A stretch of DNA of 8,330 nt from Thermoproteota archaeon (lineage in GTDB: Archaea > Thermoproteota > Thermoprotei_A > Sulfolobales > Pyrodictiaceae): assembly GCA_013153105.1 (NCBI GenBank), contig JAADFC010000012.1, positions 1 through 8,330 on the forward strand, written 5' to 3'. The notes under the pieces are model-generated. The model saw only the letters and a list, made by a program, of their open reading frames with translations, was not told the DNA's origin and did no database searches. Positions 1 to 5,830 of this stretch are shown here, one piece after another. Within the stretch, counting starts at the first letter, position 1; each line of letters opens with the position of its first letter. The translations under genes were made by a program, and so were the position numbers.

Positions 1-211
1 TGAGCGTAGGATTCTCCGGTCTCTGCTGGAGCAGCGCTATGACGAGAAGGCTGGCCGGTTCTACCTGAGGGTCGACAAGCAGGAGGCGTTCCTCGGGCGG
101 GTAAGGTTTAGCGATGGCGACGATGTTGTGCATATAGTCGTCAACCTGCGGGGGACCCCTAGGCTTGAGAGGGCGTTGAGCGTGCTTGAGGAGCTGGGGC
201 TGGTGTCTTGA
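1..211 (+). CDS. COG1325-type RNA-binding (exosome-associated) protein, C-terminal fragment
   Basis: Only the last 69 codons are present. The reading frame is open from base 2 to the TGA at 209-211, and the start lies left of the window. The tail contains a stretch reading FYLRVDKQEAFLGRV, then a beta-rich part (VVHIVVNL), then a final helix (ERALSVLEELGLVS). A DKQxAxLG-like stretch near the C terminus is what I recall for the archaeal COG1325/DUF54 RNA-binding family, predicted to accompany the exosome. Position supports this: in many archaea this family sits directly upstream of the RNase P gene rnp3, and here its TGA overlaps the TTG start of rnp3 (TTGA). The family assignment rests on a short fragment plus gene order. 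Confidence 0.72.
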   Translation, partial: ERRILRSLLEQRYDEKAGRFYLRVDKQEAFLGRVRFSDGDDVVHIVVNLRGTPRLERALSVLEELGLVS

Positions 212-855
212 GGCTCTACTGCGACCTGTGCGTGGCCCCGAGGGGGCGGGCTGAGGCGGAGGAGCTGGCCCGCCTCTACCGGCTCATGGGTGTCCGCTGG
301 GTCGCGGTCGAGGCCGGGGACCCCGCAGCGGCTCGGGGCCTCGCCGAGGTGTTTCGGGCGTATGGAGTGGAGGCTGTGACTAGGGTTACCCTTGAAGCCT
401 CCGAGTGGGGCGACGCGGTGAAGAGGCTTAAGAGGCTCGCCGAGGAGTATGACGTCGTGGTCGTCCGGCCCCGCAGCGCCGAGGCTGCCAGGCTCGCGGC
501 CAGAGACCCTCGCGTGGCGGCCGTCCAGCTCCCGCCCGGCATGGCGAGGTACATGGATAAGAGCCAGGCTGCGCTCCTCCGCGAGTCCGGCGCCGTGGTC
601 GAGCTGAGGCTTCGAGTCCTCCTCGGCGGCGGCGACCCGCGGCTGGGGCTCCGCGGCGTCATGGTGGCCGCTAGGAGGGCGGCCGCCTACGAGGCGGCGT
701 TCGCGGTTAGCAGCTGCGCCAGAAGCCGCTGGGAGGCGTGGCCTCCGATGACCGTTGTAGGGCTGCTGGTCTCGTTCGGCGTCCCCCCGCCGGTGGCGCG
801 CCTGAGTGTTTCAGGCTATTGCCTCCAGGCCCTCCGCCGGGGCCTCCGCGGGTGA
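208..855 (+). CDS. rnp3: RNase P protein component 3 (Rpp30-like)
   Basis: This is a protein subunit of archaeal RNase P, the ribonucleoprotein that removes 5' leaders from pre-tRNA. The 215-residue product has the length and layout of the PHP-like TIM-barrel Rpp30 family. It opens with a strand and helix (MRLYCDLCVAP), has a central MDKSQAALLRESGAVVELRL segment (residues about 115-134; family pattern DKSxAxLL...VEI), and ends with an AVSSCA...PPMTVVGLLVSFGVP segment (about 167-195) matching the family's SSgA...P.dl..l...lG signature. The start is TTG 208. A later GTG (codon 9) would delete the first barrel strand, so TTG is preferred, although its Shine-Dalgarno sequence is weak (GGTG at 202-205), as expected for a gene coupled to the stop codon upstream. 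It is followed after 9 bases by the Pop5 gene. Confidence 0.88.
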   Translation: MRLYCDLCVAPRGRAEAEELARLYRLMGVRWVAVEAGDPAAARGLAEVFRAYGVEAVTRVTLEASEWGDAVKRLKRLAEEYDVVVVRPRSAEAARLAARDPRVAAVQLPPGMARYMDKSQAALLRESGAVVELRLRVLLGGGDPRLGLRGVMVAARRAAAYEAAFAVSSCARSRWEAWPPMTVVGLLVSFGVPPPVARLSVSGYCLQALRRGLRG

Positions 856-856
856 G
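851..856 (+). promoter_or_regulatory. Shine-Dalgarno GGTGAG that fixes the start of rnp2
   Basis: GGTGAG contains the TGA stop of rnp3 and lies 8 bases before TTG 865. This is good archaeal spacing. It supports translation of the unusual N-terminal membrane/coiled-coil extension of the Pop5 protein. Confidence 0.7.
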
Positions 857-864
857 CCGCCGCG

Positions 865-1440
865 TTGACGGCATGGCAGCTCGCCGCGGCCGCCGCAGCC
901 TCCGGCCTGGCGTTGCTGCTCGCCTGGCGCCTCTACAAGCGCCTGCGCGTCGTCGAGGAGAGGCTTTCCAGGCTGGAGGCCGGCGTGGAGAGGCTGGAGC
1001 CGGAGCTGTCCTCGCTCGCCGCTGGCCTAGGCTTCGTACGGGCCGCCCTCTCGAAGGCGCTGGAGAGCCTGGAGGCCGAGGAGGCGCTCGAGAGGCTCCG
1101 CAGGCGCCGGCGGAGGCGGTACATAGTCTTCCGGGTTGTAACCGAGGACGGCCAGCCTCCGGCCCCGGAGGAGCTTGAGAAGGCTATACTCCGCAGCCTC
1201 GAGAGGCTCGGGGGCCAGCTCGCGGTGGCCCTTGGCCGCGTGCAGCTAGTCTACTACCACTCGGAGAGGATGGCAGGCATAGTGAGGGCCAGCCACGACA
1301 CCAAGTACCTGGTGCTAGCCGCGCTCGGCCTCGTGCGCAGAGTGGGCGGCAGGAGGGCGCTACTCATACCCCTGAAGACCACCGGCACCATAAGGAGGGC
1401 GAAGAGAGCCCTGGGGCTCCCCCAGAGGGAGCAGCGTTAG
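865..1440 (+). CDS. rnp2: RNase P protein component 2 (Pop5-like) with N-terminal membrane helix and coiled coil
   Basis: The C-terminal half (about residues 85-185 of 191) is a Pop5 domain. It begins RYIVFRVVTEDG, continues with a helix (PEELEKAILRSLERLG), then a strand pair ending GIVRAS, and closes with IPLKTTGTIRRAKRALG, which matches the family's G(T)xRKA end. Pop5 is an RNase P subunit and works with Rnp3, encoded just upstream. The first 84 residues are not part of a normal Pop5 (usually about 110-140 aa). Residues about 4-22 form a hydrophobic segment rich in Ala and Leu, followed by basic WRLYKRLR. Residues 34-69 form a heptad pattern (L34, L37, V41, L44, L48, L51, L55, V58, L62, L69) broken by Pro46, and then an Arg-rich linker (79-85) leads into the Pop5 domain. 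No ATG lies in frame near the Pop5 domain, and GGTGAG sits 8 bases before TTG 865, so the extension is probably real. Confidence 0.85.
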   Translation: MTAWQLAAAAAASGLALLLAWRLYKRLRVVEERLSRLEAGVERLEPELSSLAAGLGFVRAALSKALESLEAEEALERLRRRRRRRYIVFRVVTEDGQPPAPEELEKAILRSLERLGGQLAVALGRVQLVYYHSERMAGIVRASHDTKYLVLAALGLVRRVGGRRALLIPLKTTGTIRRAKRALGLPQREQR

Positions 1441-1498
1441 ACCCCTCGGGCCTCCCCCGGGAGTGGTGCAGGACCTCGCTCCAGGGTGTGGCACGGGG

Positions 1499-2251
1499 AT
1501 GCCGAGCCGCCCCTACGTGTTGGTGTTCTCTACCGCCACCGTGGATGGGAGGATAGCGTCCTCGACCGGCTATAGCATGTTGAGCTGCCCCTACGACAAG
1601 GCTCGCCTCCTCCTGCTCCGCGGCTACAGCGACGCAGTGATGGTGGGCGCCTCGACTGTCCTCGTGGACGACCCTGGCCTGCGTAGGAGGCTCGAGCCCC
1701 GGGGAAGCCGCTACTACCGTGTGGTGGTTGACGGCAGGCTGAGGCTGGCCTCCAGGCCGGAGCTTAGGGTCCTCAGGGAGCCCGAGCCTAAGACCATAGT
1801 TTTCACCGCCGTCGGTGGGGAGGAGGCGGAGAAGCTGCGGCGCATGGGCGTGGACGTCCACGTCGTCCCCTCGGGGAAGCCCGGCAGGGTGGACCTGGCG
1901 GCGGCGCTGGAGATACTCCACCGAGAGTACGGCGTTGAGCGCCTGCTCGTCGAGGGTGGAGGCGTGCTCGTCCACAGCCTTCTCTCGGAGAGGCTTGTGG
2001 ACGAGCTGAGGGTAACCTATACACCCGTCGTCTTCGCCGCGGGCCGCAGCGTAGTCGACGACCCGGAGGCCCGCGGCTTCCCCAACCGCGAGCGCTCGCC
2101 CCGGCTCCGGCTGGTGTGCAGTGAGCTGTGCCCATGCGGAGAATGCGTACACAACGTCTACAGGGTCGAGGACGCCGCTGGCGAGCCTGCAGCAGGGGAG
2201 CATTCGCCTCCCTGTCTCAGCAGCCGGCTGCGCAGCCTCGTGCGCCCGTGA
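1499..2251 (+). CDS. arfC: ArfC/RIB7-type 2,5-diamino-6-ribosylamino-4(3H)-pyrimidinone 5'-phosphate reductase
   Basis: This enzyme reduces the ribosyl side chain of the pyrimidine intermediate to ribityl, using NAD(P)H, in archaeal riboflavin synthesis. It has the RibD C-terminal reductase fold: RPYVLVFSTATVDGRIAS at the N terminus, SDAVMVGASTVLVDDPGL for the nucleotide-binding loop, RVVVDGRLRL, and LLVEGGGVLVHSLLSERLVDEL for the Gly-rich loop and dimer helix. The frame is open from GTG 1463, but I prefer ATG 1499 because it lies 10 bases after GGGTG (1484-1488) and just before the conserved RPYV strand. That gives 250 aa, slightly longer than the roughly 220 usual for the family. The excess is a C-terminal tail with a cysteine cluster (C207, C211, C213, C216, then C239). 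No deaminase domain is fused. It is the first riboflavin gene after the RNase P genes, 58 bases from rnp2. Confidence 0.9.
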   Translation: MPSRPYVLVFSTATVDGRIASSTGYSMLSCPYDKARLLLLRGYSDAVMVGASTVLVDDPGLRRRLEPRGSRYYRVVVDGRLRLASRPELRVLREPEPKTIVFTAVGGEEAEKLRRMGVDVHVVPSGKPGRVDLAAALEILHREYGVERLLVEGGGVLVHSLLSERLVDELRVTYTPVVFAAGRSVVDDPEARGFPNRERSPRLRLVCSELCPCGECVHNVYRVEDAAGEPAAGEHSPPCLSSRLRSLVRP

Positions 2252-2286
2252 GCGGCCCCCGGCGGCGGGCTGCAGCCTTTCACCCT

Positions 2287-2319
2287 CTCCGCCCGGCGTA
2301 CGCGCTGTGCAGGGCGGGG
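2287..2319 (+). promoter_or_regulatory. Possible hairpin just upstream of the ribB ribosome-binding site
   Basis: In the 81-base gap between arfC and ribB, CTCCGCCC (2287-2294) can pair with GGGCGGGG (2312-2319), an 8-pair stem with one G-U. It ends 2 bases before the ribB Shine-Dalgarno GGAGG. An alternative pairing of CCTCT (2284-2288) with that GGAGG would hide it. High GC makes such pairings common, so this is only a candidate. Confidence 0.25.
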
Positions 2320-2321
2320 GT

Positions 2322-2326
2322 GGAGG
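2322..2326 (+). promoter_or_regulatory. Shine-Dalgarno GGAGG for ribB
   Basis: GGAGG lies 6 bases before GTG 2333, with no other in-frame start upstream that would suit ribB. It decides the GTG start. Confidence 0.65.
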
Positions 2327-2332
2327 CGCACG

Positions 2333-3040
2333 GTGGCCCTTGAGGAGGCGCTGGCCGCGCTCCGCCGCGGCCTGCCCGTGCTGGTGCACGACGACTATAG
2401 CAGGGAGGACGAGGTCGACTACGTGATACACGCCTCAAGGGTCGACGCGGACAGGGTATATGAGATGCGTACCCTCGCAGGCGGGCTGATATGCTACGCG
2501 ATGCCCCTCGAGGCCGGCCGCCGCCTGGGCCTCGAGCTGGGCTACGAGCTCCTCCGCAGGAACCCCGAGCTGGCGCCCCTGGCCGAGAAGAGGCTCTCCT
2601 ACGGCGACCCCCCAGCGTTCTCGATATGGGTCAACAGTGTAAGGGTTAGGACGGGGATAAGGGATCGCGACAGGGCGCTCACCATAAGGGAGCTGGACAG
2701 GGTCGCGGGCCTCGTGTTTCAGGGCCGCGTAGACGAGGCCAGGAGAATGTTCCGAGAAGAGTTCATGGCTCCGGGCCACGTGCCTATACTCCTGGGCCGT
2801 AGGCTCGCGGAGAGGAGAGGCCACACAGAGCTCTCCCTGCACCTGGCCATGCTTGCCGGGCTCACACCTTCGATGGTTGTCGTGGAGATGCTCGGCCGGG
2901 GGGACGCGTTGAGCGTGGAGGAGGCGAGGCGTATAGGAAGGGAGAAGGGGTACCCGCTGGTTGAGGGCAGCGAGATAGTCGAGAGGGTGGAGAGGCTTGG
3001 TGAAGATATGTATTGTCGATACAACCTTTGCCAGGGTTGA
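2333..3040 (+). CDS. ribB: 3,4-dihydroxy-2-butanone 4-phosphate synthase
   Basis: This enzyme converts ribulose 5-phosphate to formate and 3,4-dihydroxy-2-butanone 4-phosphate, the four-carbon donor for lumazine. The 235-aa product is the single-domain archaeal type with no GTP cyclohydrolase II fusion. The acidic active-site loop is at residues 20-29 (DDYSREDEVD, with R24, E25, E27, D29 matching the REx(E)xD pattern). AGGLICYAM follows at 49-57, TGIRDRDRALTI at 107-118, PGH at 147-149, and the metal-binding GHTE at 163-166. The loop differs from bacterial DDExRENEGD in the same way as I recall for the Methanocaldococcus enzyme. The start is GTG 2333 with GGAGG 6 bases before it. The 3' end overlaps the next gene, ribC, by 41-44 bases, which suggests translational coupling. 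Confidence 0.93.
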   Translation: MALEEALAALRRGLPVLVHDDYSREDEVDYVIHASRVDADRVYEMRTLAGGLICYAMPLEAGRRLGLELGYELLRRNPELAPLAEKRLSYGDPPAFSIWVNSVRVRTGIRDRDRALTIRELDRVAGLVFQGRVDEARRMFREEFMAPGHVPILLGRRLAERRGHTELSLHLAMLAGLTPSMVVVEMLGRGDALSVEEARRIGREKGYPLVEGSEIVERVERLGEDMYCRYNLCQG

Positions 3041-3461
3041 CATGGCCAGGCACGCTGTAGACGTGCTCACAACGCTTATGCCTGATGTCCAGGTTGTGAG
3101 GAGGACTGTTCCGGGTATAAAGGATATCCCCGTGGCGATAAAGACTCTAATGGAGATGGAGGGCTGTGAGGCAGGCATGGTGTTCGGCTGGGTTGGCCCG
3201 ACGCTCAACGACAAGATAAGCTACGCTGTGTACAGCCTCGCGCTGCAGATGGTCCAGCTGGAGCTGGGCCGCCATATTATAGATGTGACGGTCCACGAGG
3301 ACGAGGCGCCGGGTGACCCGGCGAGGCTCCGGGAGATAGCTGTGGACCGGGCGAGGAAGCACGCTGAGAACCTCTACCTCCTCCTGCGCCGCCCTGACGA
3401 GCTGACCCGTAGGGCGGGCACGGGGAGGAGGCAGGGCTACCCCGACGCGGGCCCACTATAA
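3000..3461 (+). CDS. ribC: Archaeal-type riboflavin synthase
   Basis: This enzyme joins two 6,7-dimethyl-8-ribityllumazine molecules to give riboflavin and the pyrimidine that re-enters the pathway. The archaeal enzyme is related to lumazine synthase and not to the two-domain bacterial RibE. Diagnostic stretches, numbered from the TTG at 2997, are VDTTFARVDMA (7-17), RRTVPGIKDIPVA (35-47), HIIDVTVHEDEAP (93-105) and GTGRRQGYPDAGP (141-153). The length of 153-154 aa is normal. Translation may begin at TTG 2997 or GTG 3000; GTG is preferred because GGTGG (2986-2990) lies 9 bases before it. Either start lies inside the end of ribB. The next ATG in frame would remove the conserved first strand, so the overlap is real. 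Confidence 0.93.
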   Translation: MKICIVDTTFARVDMARHAVDVLTTLMPDVQVVRRTVPGIKDIPVAIKTLMEMEGCEAGMVFGWVGPTLNDKISYAVYSLALQMVQLELGRHIIDVTVHEDEAPGDPARLREIAVDRARKHAENLYLLLRRPDELTRRAGTGRRQGYPDAGPL

Positions 3462-3488
3462 TACCGTGGCTCGTGGCGTGGTTGTGCC

Positions 3489-3493
3489 GGTGG
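3489..3493 (+). promoter_or_regulatory. Shine-Dalgarno GGTGG for ribH
   Basis: GGTGG lies 6 bases before GTG 3500. The earlier in-frame GTG at 3473 has no comparable site and would add a Trp/Arg-rich leader absent from the family, so 3500 is preferred. Confidence 0.55.
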
Positions 3494-3499
3494 CGGAGC

Positions 3500-3967
3500 G
3501 TGGCTGGCGGCGAGGGTGTTAGGCTGGGTATAGTAGTCGCGGAGTTCAATCACGATGTGACCTACCTTATGCTCCAGCGTGCCCTCAGCCATGCGAGGTT
3601 CCTCGGCGCTGAGGTGGCCTACGTGGTTAAGGCGCCGGGCGTGTATGATATACCGCTCCTTGCCGAGGCGCTGCTACGGAAGGAGGAGGTGGATGCGGTG
3701 GTGGCCCTCGGGGCGGTCATAACGGGCGCGACGAAGCATGATGAGGTGATAGCGCATCAGACTGCGAGGAAGCTCATGGACCTCGCGGAGAAGTATGGTA
3801 AACCCGTGGCGCTGGGCATATCGGGGCCCGGCATGAACAGGATGCAGGCCCTCGAGCGCGTCGACGACTACGCCCGCCGCGCCGTCGAGGCCGCGATAAA
3901 GCTGGCGAGGCGGCTTAGGCTACTGCGCGAGGCATCGTATAAGGGCGAGACGGTGTACGTCGAGTAG
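3500..3967 (+). CDS. ribH: 6,7-dimethyl-8-ribityllumazine synthase
   Basis: This enzyme condenses 5-amino-6-ribitylaminouracil with dihydroxybutanone phosphate to give the lumazine that RibC uses. The product is 155 aa from GTG 3500; the frame is open from GTG 3473. Family signatures, numbered from 3500, are IVVAEFN (11-17, ribityl site), APGVYDIP (45-52), VVALGAVITGATKHDEV (67-83, with H80 in the place of the catalytic His after GAT), and ALGISGPGMNRMQALERV in the C-terminal third. Wording and length match archaeal lumazine synthases. The family assembles into pentamers or 60-mer shells; the sequence alone does not say which. It follows ribC after 38 bases and precedes the amidohydrolase gene by 26 bases, so one + strand transcript is likely. 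Confidence 0.94.
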   Translation: MAGGEGVRLGIVVAEFNHDVTYLMLQRALSHARFLGAEVAYVVKAPGVYDIPLLAEALLRKEEVDAVVALGAVITGATKHDEVIAHQTARKLMDLAEKYGKPVALGISGPGMNRMQALERVDDYARRAVEAAIKLARRLRLLREASYKGETVYVE

Positions 3968-3979
3968 CGGAGGAGAGGC

Positions 3980-3984
3980 GGAGG
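3980..3984 (+). promoter_or_regulatory. Shine-Dalgarno GGAGG for the amidohydrolase gene
   Basis: GGAGG lies 9 bases before ATG 3994. An in-frame TAG occupies 3991-3993, so ATG 3994 is the most upstream start possible. Confidence 0.6.
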
Positions 3985-3993
3985 CTACGCTAG

Positions 3994-5064
3994 ATGGATA
4001 CGCTGGACCGGCCGGTGTGGCTCCGCTTCTACATAGAGCCCCCCTACATGGAGCCCCGCGGCCCCGCCTGTTTCTCGCCGAAGGACTGGCCCCCAAGCAA
4101 CGGCTGCCCGCCCGGCAGCAGGGTGCTCGACGCTGCAGTCCTGCCAGGCCTCTGCAACAGCCACCTGCACCTCTTAGACGCGGCCTTCCCCGAGCACGGT
4201 GAGACGCTGAGCCTCCACGAGCTGGTGGCGCAGCCGGGCGGCCTGAAGTACAGGCTGCTGCTGAGCGCCCGCGAGAGGAGGCTGCTGCACGCCGCCAGGG
4301 CAGCCCTCCGGGCCATGAAGAGGCACGGTGCAGCCGTGGCCGCAGTATACGCTGAACTCGGAGAGAGGGGGGCCTCGCTGGTAGCCGCGGCGGCTGCGGA
4401 TGAAGGTGTCACTGTGCGCGTTCTCCCCCAGCCCTCCTCGCCCGGAGAGGCTGTCACGCTAGCCCTAAGCTGGCGTGGCCTGGGGCTGGACACGCCGCTG
4501 CAGCTGGAGCATCTCCCGGGAATCCTTGGGGGCGACGTGCTGGTGCACGTCCACGTCTCCGAGGACCCCGCCCTGCATGGGGCGGGGGACGTCTACATGC
4601 TCCGCGGAGAGCGCCTCGCAGCCATCCACTTGACACACCTAACCGAGGGCGAGGTCGTCGAGCTAGCCCGCAGGGGCGTGGCGCCGGTGTTCTGCCCGCG
4701 CTCCAACCTCTTCTTCCAGGGCGCCACGCCTCCCCTCCGTGCGCTCGTGCAGCTCTACGAGGAGCAGCTCCCCGCGGGGCTGGGCACCGACAACGCCGCA
4801 TGGATACCCCCAGGAATCGATGTAGAGATGGCGTACGCCTACATGGCGGCGAGGGTCGGGGTGGAGCCGGGTCTGCGGGGGCTGCTGGCCCGCGCCATAC
4901 TCTACGCCGCAACCACCGGCTGCGAGGAGGTCGTAGGCCTCGAAAACAGGTACATACTCCTGCTCCGGCTGCCCGAGCTGGGCTTCACCGCGGACCCGGT
5001 GACGACGATAGTCAAGAGAAGCTGGGAGGGCGAGCTCACGCTACTCCCTAGGCCGGGCCGGTGA
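3994..5064 (+). CDS. Amidohydrolase-superfamily protein, deaminase-like; candidate riboflavin-pathway pyrimidine deaminase
   Basis: This 356-aa protein belongs to the metal-dependent amidohydrolase superfamily (COG0402-like, with S-adenosylhomocysteine, guanine and cytosine deaminases). All expected metal and catalytic positions are present: PGLCNSHLHL with H57 and H59, HVHVSED with H187 and E190 (HxxE, the proton-shuttling Glu of deaminases), IHLTHLTEGE with H215, CPRSN at 234-238, and GLGTDN with D266. The first 45 residues and the last 40 look like remnants of the small beta-sandwich that flanks the barrel. It is the last gene of the + strand riboflavin run, 26 bases after ribH. Its closest chemical analogues remove the 2-amino group from 2-amino-4-oxo-pyrimidine rings, as guanine deaminase does. 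That is the step between ArfC and RibH, with no other deaminase in this cluster. The superfamily is certain; the specific substrate is inference. It could instead serve nucleoside salvage. Confidence 0.85.
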   Translation: MDTLDRPVWLRFYIEPPYMEPRGPACFSPKDWPPSNGCPPGSRVLDAAVLPGLCNSHLHLLDAAFPEHGETLSLHELVAQPGGLKYRLLLSARERRLLHAARAALRAMKRHGAAVAAVYAELGERGASLVAAAAADEGVTVRVLPQPSSPGEAVTLALSWRGLGLDTPLQLEHLPGILGGDVLVHVHVSEDPALHGAGDVYMLRGERLAAIHLTHLTEGEVVELARRGVAPVFCPRSNLFFQGATPPLRALVQLYEEQLPAGLGTDNAAWIPPGIDVEMAYAYMAARVGVEPGLRGLLARAILYAATTGCEEVVGLENRYILLLRLPELGFTADPVTTIVKRSWEGELTLLPRPGR

Positions 5065-5782
5065 GCCTCTCAACCAGCGCCGCAAGGTCCTCCACGCTCT
5101 CTCGCAGTATGACCTCTCCAAGCTCCTTGCTCGCCGGTACGGGCTCGCTCGGGTACATGGAGCCCTCGTCGTCCAAGCCTATCCACGGGGGCAGAAGCTT
5201 CTGCCTAAGCCGGGCCGAGCGTGCCCTAATCTCCTCTAGCACCTCGCCTGTAGGCCGCTCCTCTACTCCGAGCGTGTGGCCGCATGCTAGGAGCACGCTG
5301 GCCTCCACGGGGTCGGCGTGCACCGGGTAGCTCTTAACATCGTACCTGGTAGCGAGGACCCTCGCCACTGTATCCCAGAAGTTGTAAACCACTATGGGGA
5401 ACCTCTTGAGCTCCTGCCTAGCCATCCTGGCGGCTATGAATGAGACACTATAAGCGCCGCCGTGGAACACTGCAACAATAACGCTGCGCGCCATCCTCGA
5501 GAGGCTCCGCAAGACATCGAGCAGGTACTCTATGAAGACCGGCGGGGAGACTGAGACTGTAAACCCGGCATCCACGTGCTCCACGGCAGTGCTGTAGGGG
5601 ACCACGGGCGCTATGCTAAGACCCCTCCTACCCCCCACCCTGGCCTCTAGCCGCGAAGAGACACACTCCGCTATGAACAGGTCGGCCCCGAGGGGGAGCA
5701 CGCCGTGGTTCTCAAGGGAGGCCACCGGCAGCAGCACAGTCACAGCCTTGGGCCCTATAGCCCGCTCAGCCAGCCTAGGCAA
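5048..5782 (-). CDS. arfB: Creatininase-family protein, probable ArfB deformylase (2-amino-5-formylamino-6-ribosylaminopyrimidin-4(3H)-one 5'-phosphate deformylase)
   Basis: The family is clear from LPVASLENHGVLPLGAD (residues 18-34; ligands E24, H26, D34), VFHGGA (105-110; H107), HADPVEAS (155-162; E160) and a C-terminal MYPSEPVPASKELG stretch. The length of 244 aa is normal. In archaea a creatininase homologue removes the formyl group from the product of GTP ring opening, the second step of riboflavin and F420 synthesis. The neighbouring riboflavin genes make this the best reading over creatininase itself. The usual HGGN is HGGA here. The start is TTG 5780-5782 with GGTGAG 8 bases before it on the - strand. 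The gene is convergent with the amidohydrolase gene, and the 3' ends overlap by 17 bases. Confidence 0.82.
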   Translation of the reverse strand: MPRLAERAIGPKAVTVLLPVASLENHGVLPLGADLFIAECVSSRLEARVGGRRGLSIAPVVPYSTAVEHVDAGFTVSVSPPVFIEYLLDVLRSLSRMARSVIVAVFHGGAYSVSFIAARMARQELKRFPIVVYNFWDTVARVLATRYDVKSYPVHADPVEASVLLACGHTLGVEERPTGEVLEEIRARSARLRQKLLPPWIGLDDEGSMYPSEPVPASKELGEVILRESVEDLAALVERLTGPA

Positions 5783-5790
5783 CCCCTACA

Positions 5791-5796
5791 CTCACC
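5791..5796 (-). promoter_or_regulatory. Shine-Dalgarno GGTGAG for arfB
   Basis: On the - strand GGTGAG lies 8 bases before the TTG start at 5782. It supports this start over the internal GTG codons, which would remove the N-terminal strand. Confidence 0.65.
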
Positions 5797-5830
5797 CCAT
5801 CCCCCAAGGACAGCGGCTCCGCGCAGCGCT

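Noticed and set aside
1463..1498. A 12-residue longer N terminus for ArfC from GTG 1463
   Set aside because: The added residues match nothing in the family, and ATG 1499 has a GGGTG site at 10 bases directly before the conserved RPYV strand.
1364..2431. A 355-codon open frame on the - strand
   Set aside because: It lies opposite arfC and the start of ribB, both recognised by conserved motifs. High GC at third positions keeps the opposite frame open. Its product is low in recognisable structure, and no ribosome-binding site suits it.
2435..3214. A 259-codon open frame on the - strand
   Set aside because: It is antisense to ribB and ribC, whose protein signatures are unmistakable. It is explained by codon bias.
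3453..3463. A TATA-like ACTATAATA before ribH
   Set aside because: It overlaps the ribC stop codon. A start of transcription about 25 bases downstream would fall between the possible ribH starts, fitting neither a leaderless start at 3473 nor a normal leader well. A tight operon explains the spacing better.
3736..3760. A TGATGA box resembling the C box of a C/D guide RNA
   Set aside because: It encodes the conserved KHDEV stretch of RibH, and no matching D box with a guide-length spacer was seen.
4454..4912. A 152-codon open frame on the - strand
   Set aside because: It is antisense to the amidohydrolase gene, and its Pro/Arg/Ala-rich composition is typical of a shadow frame.
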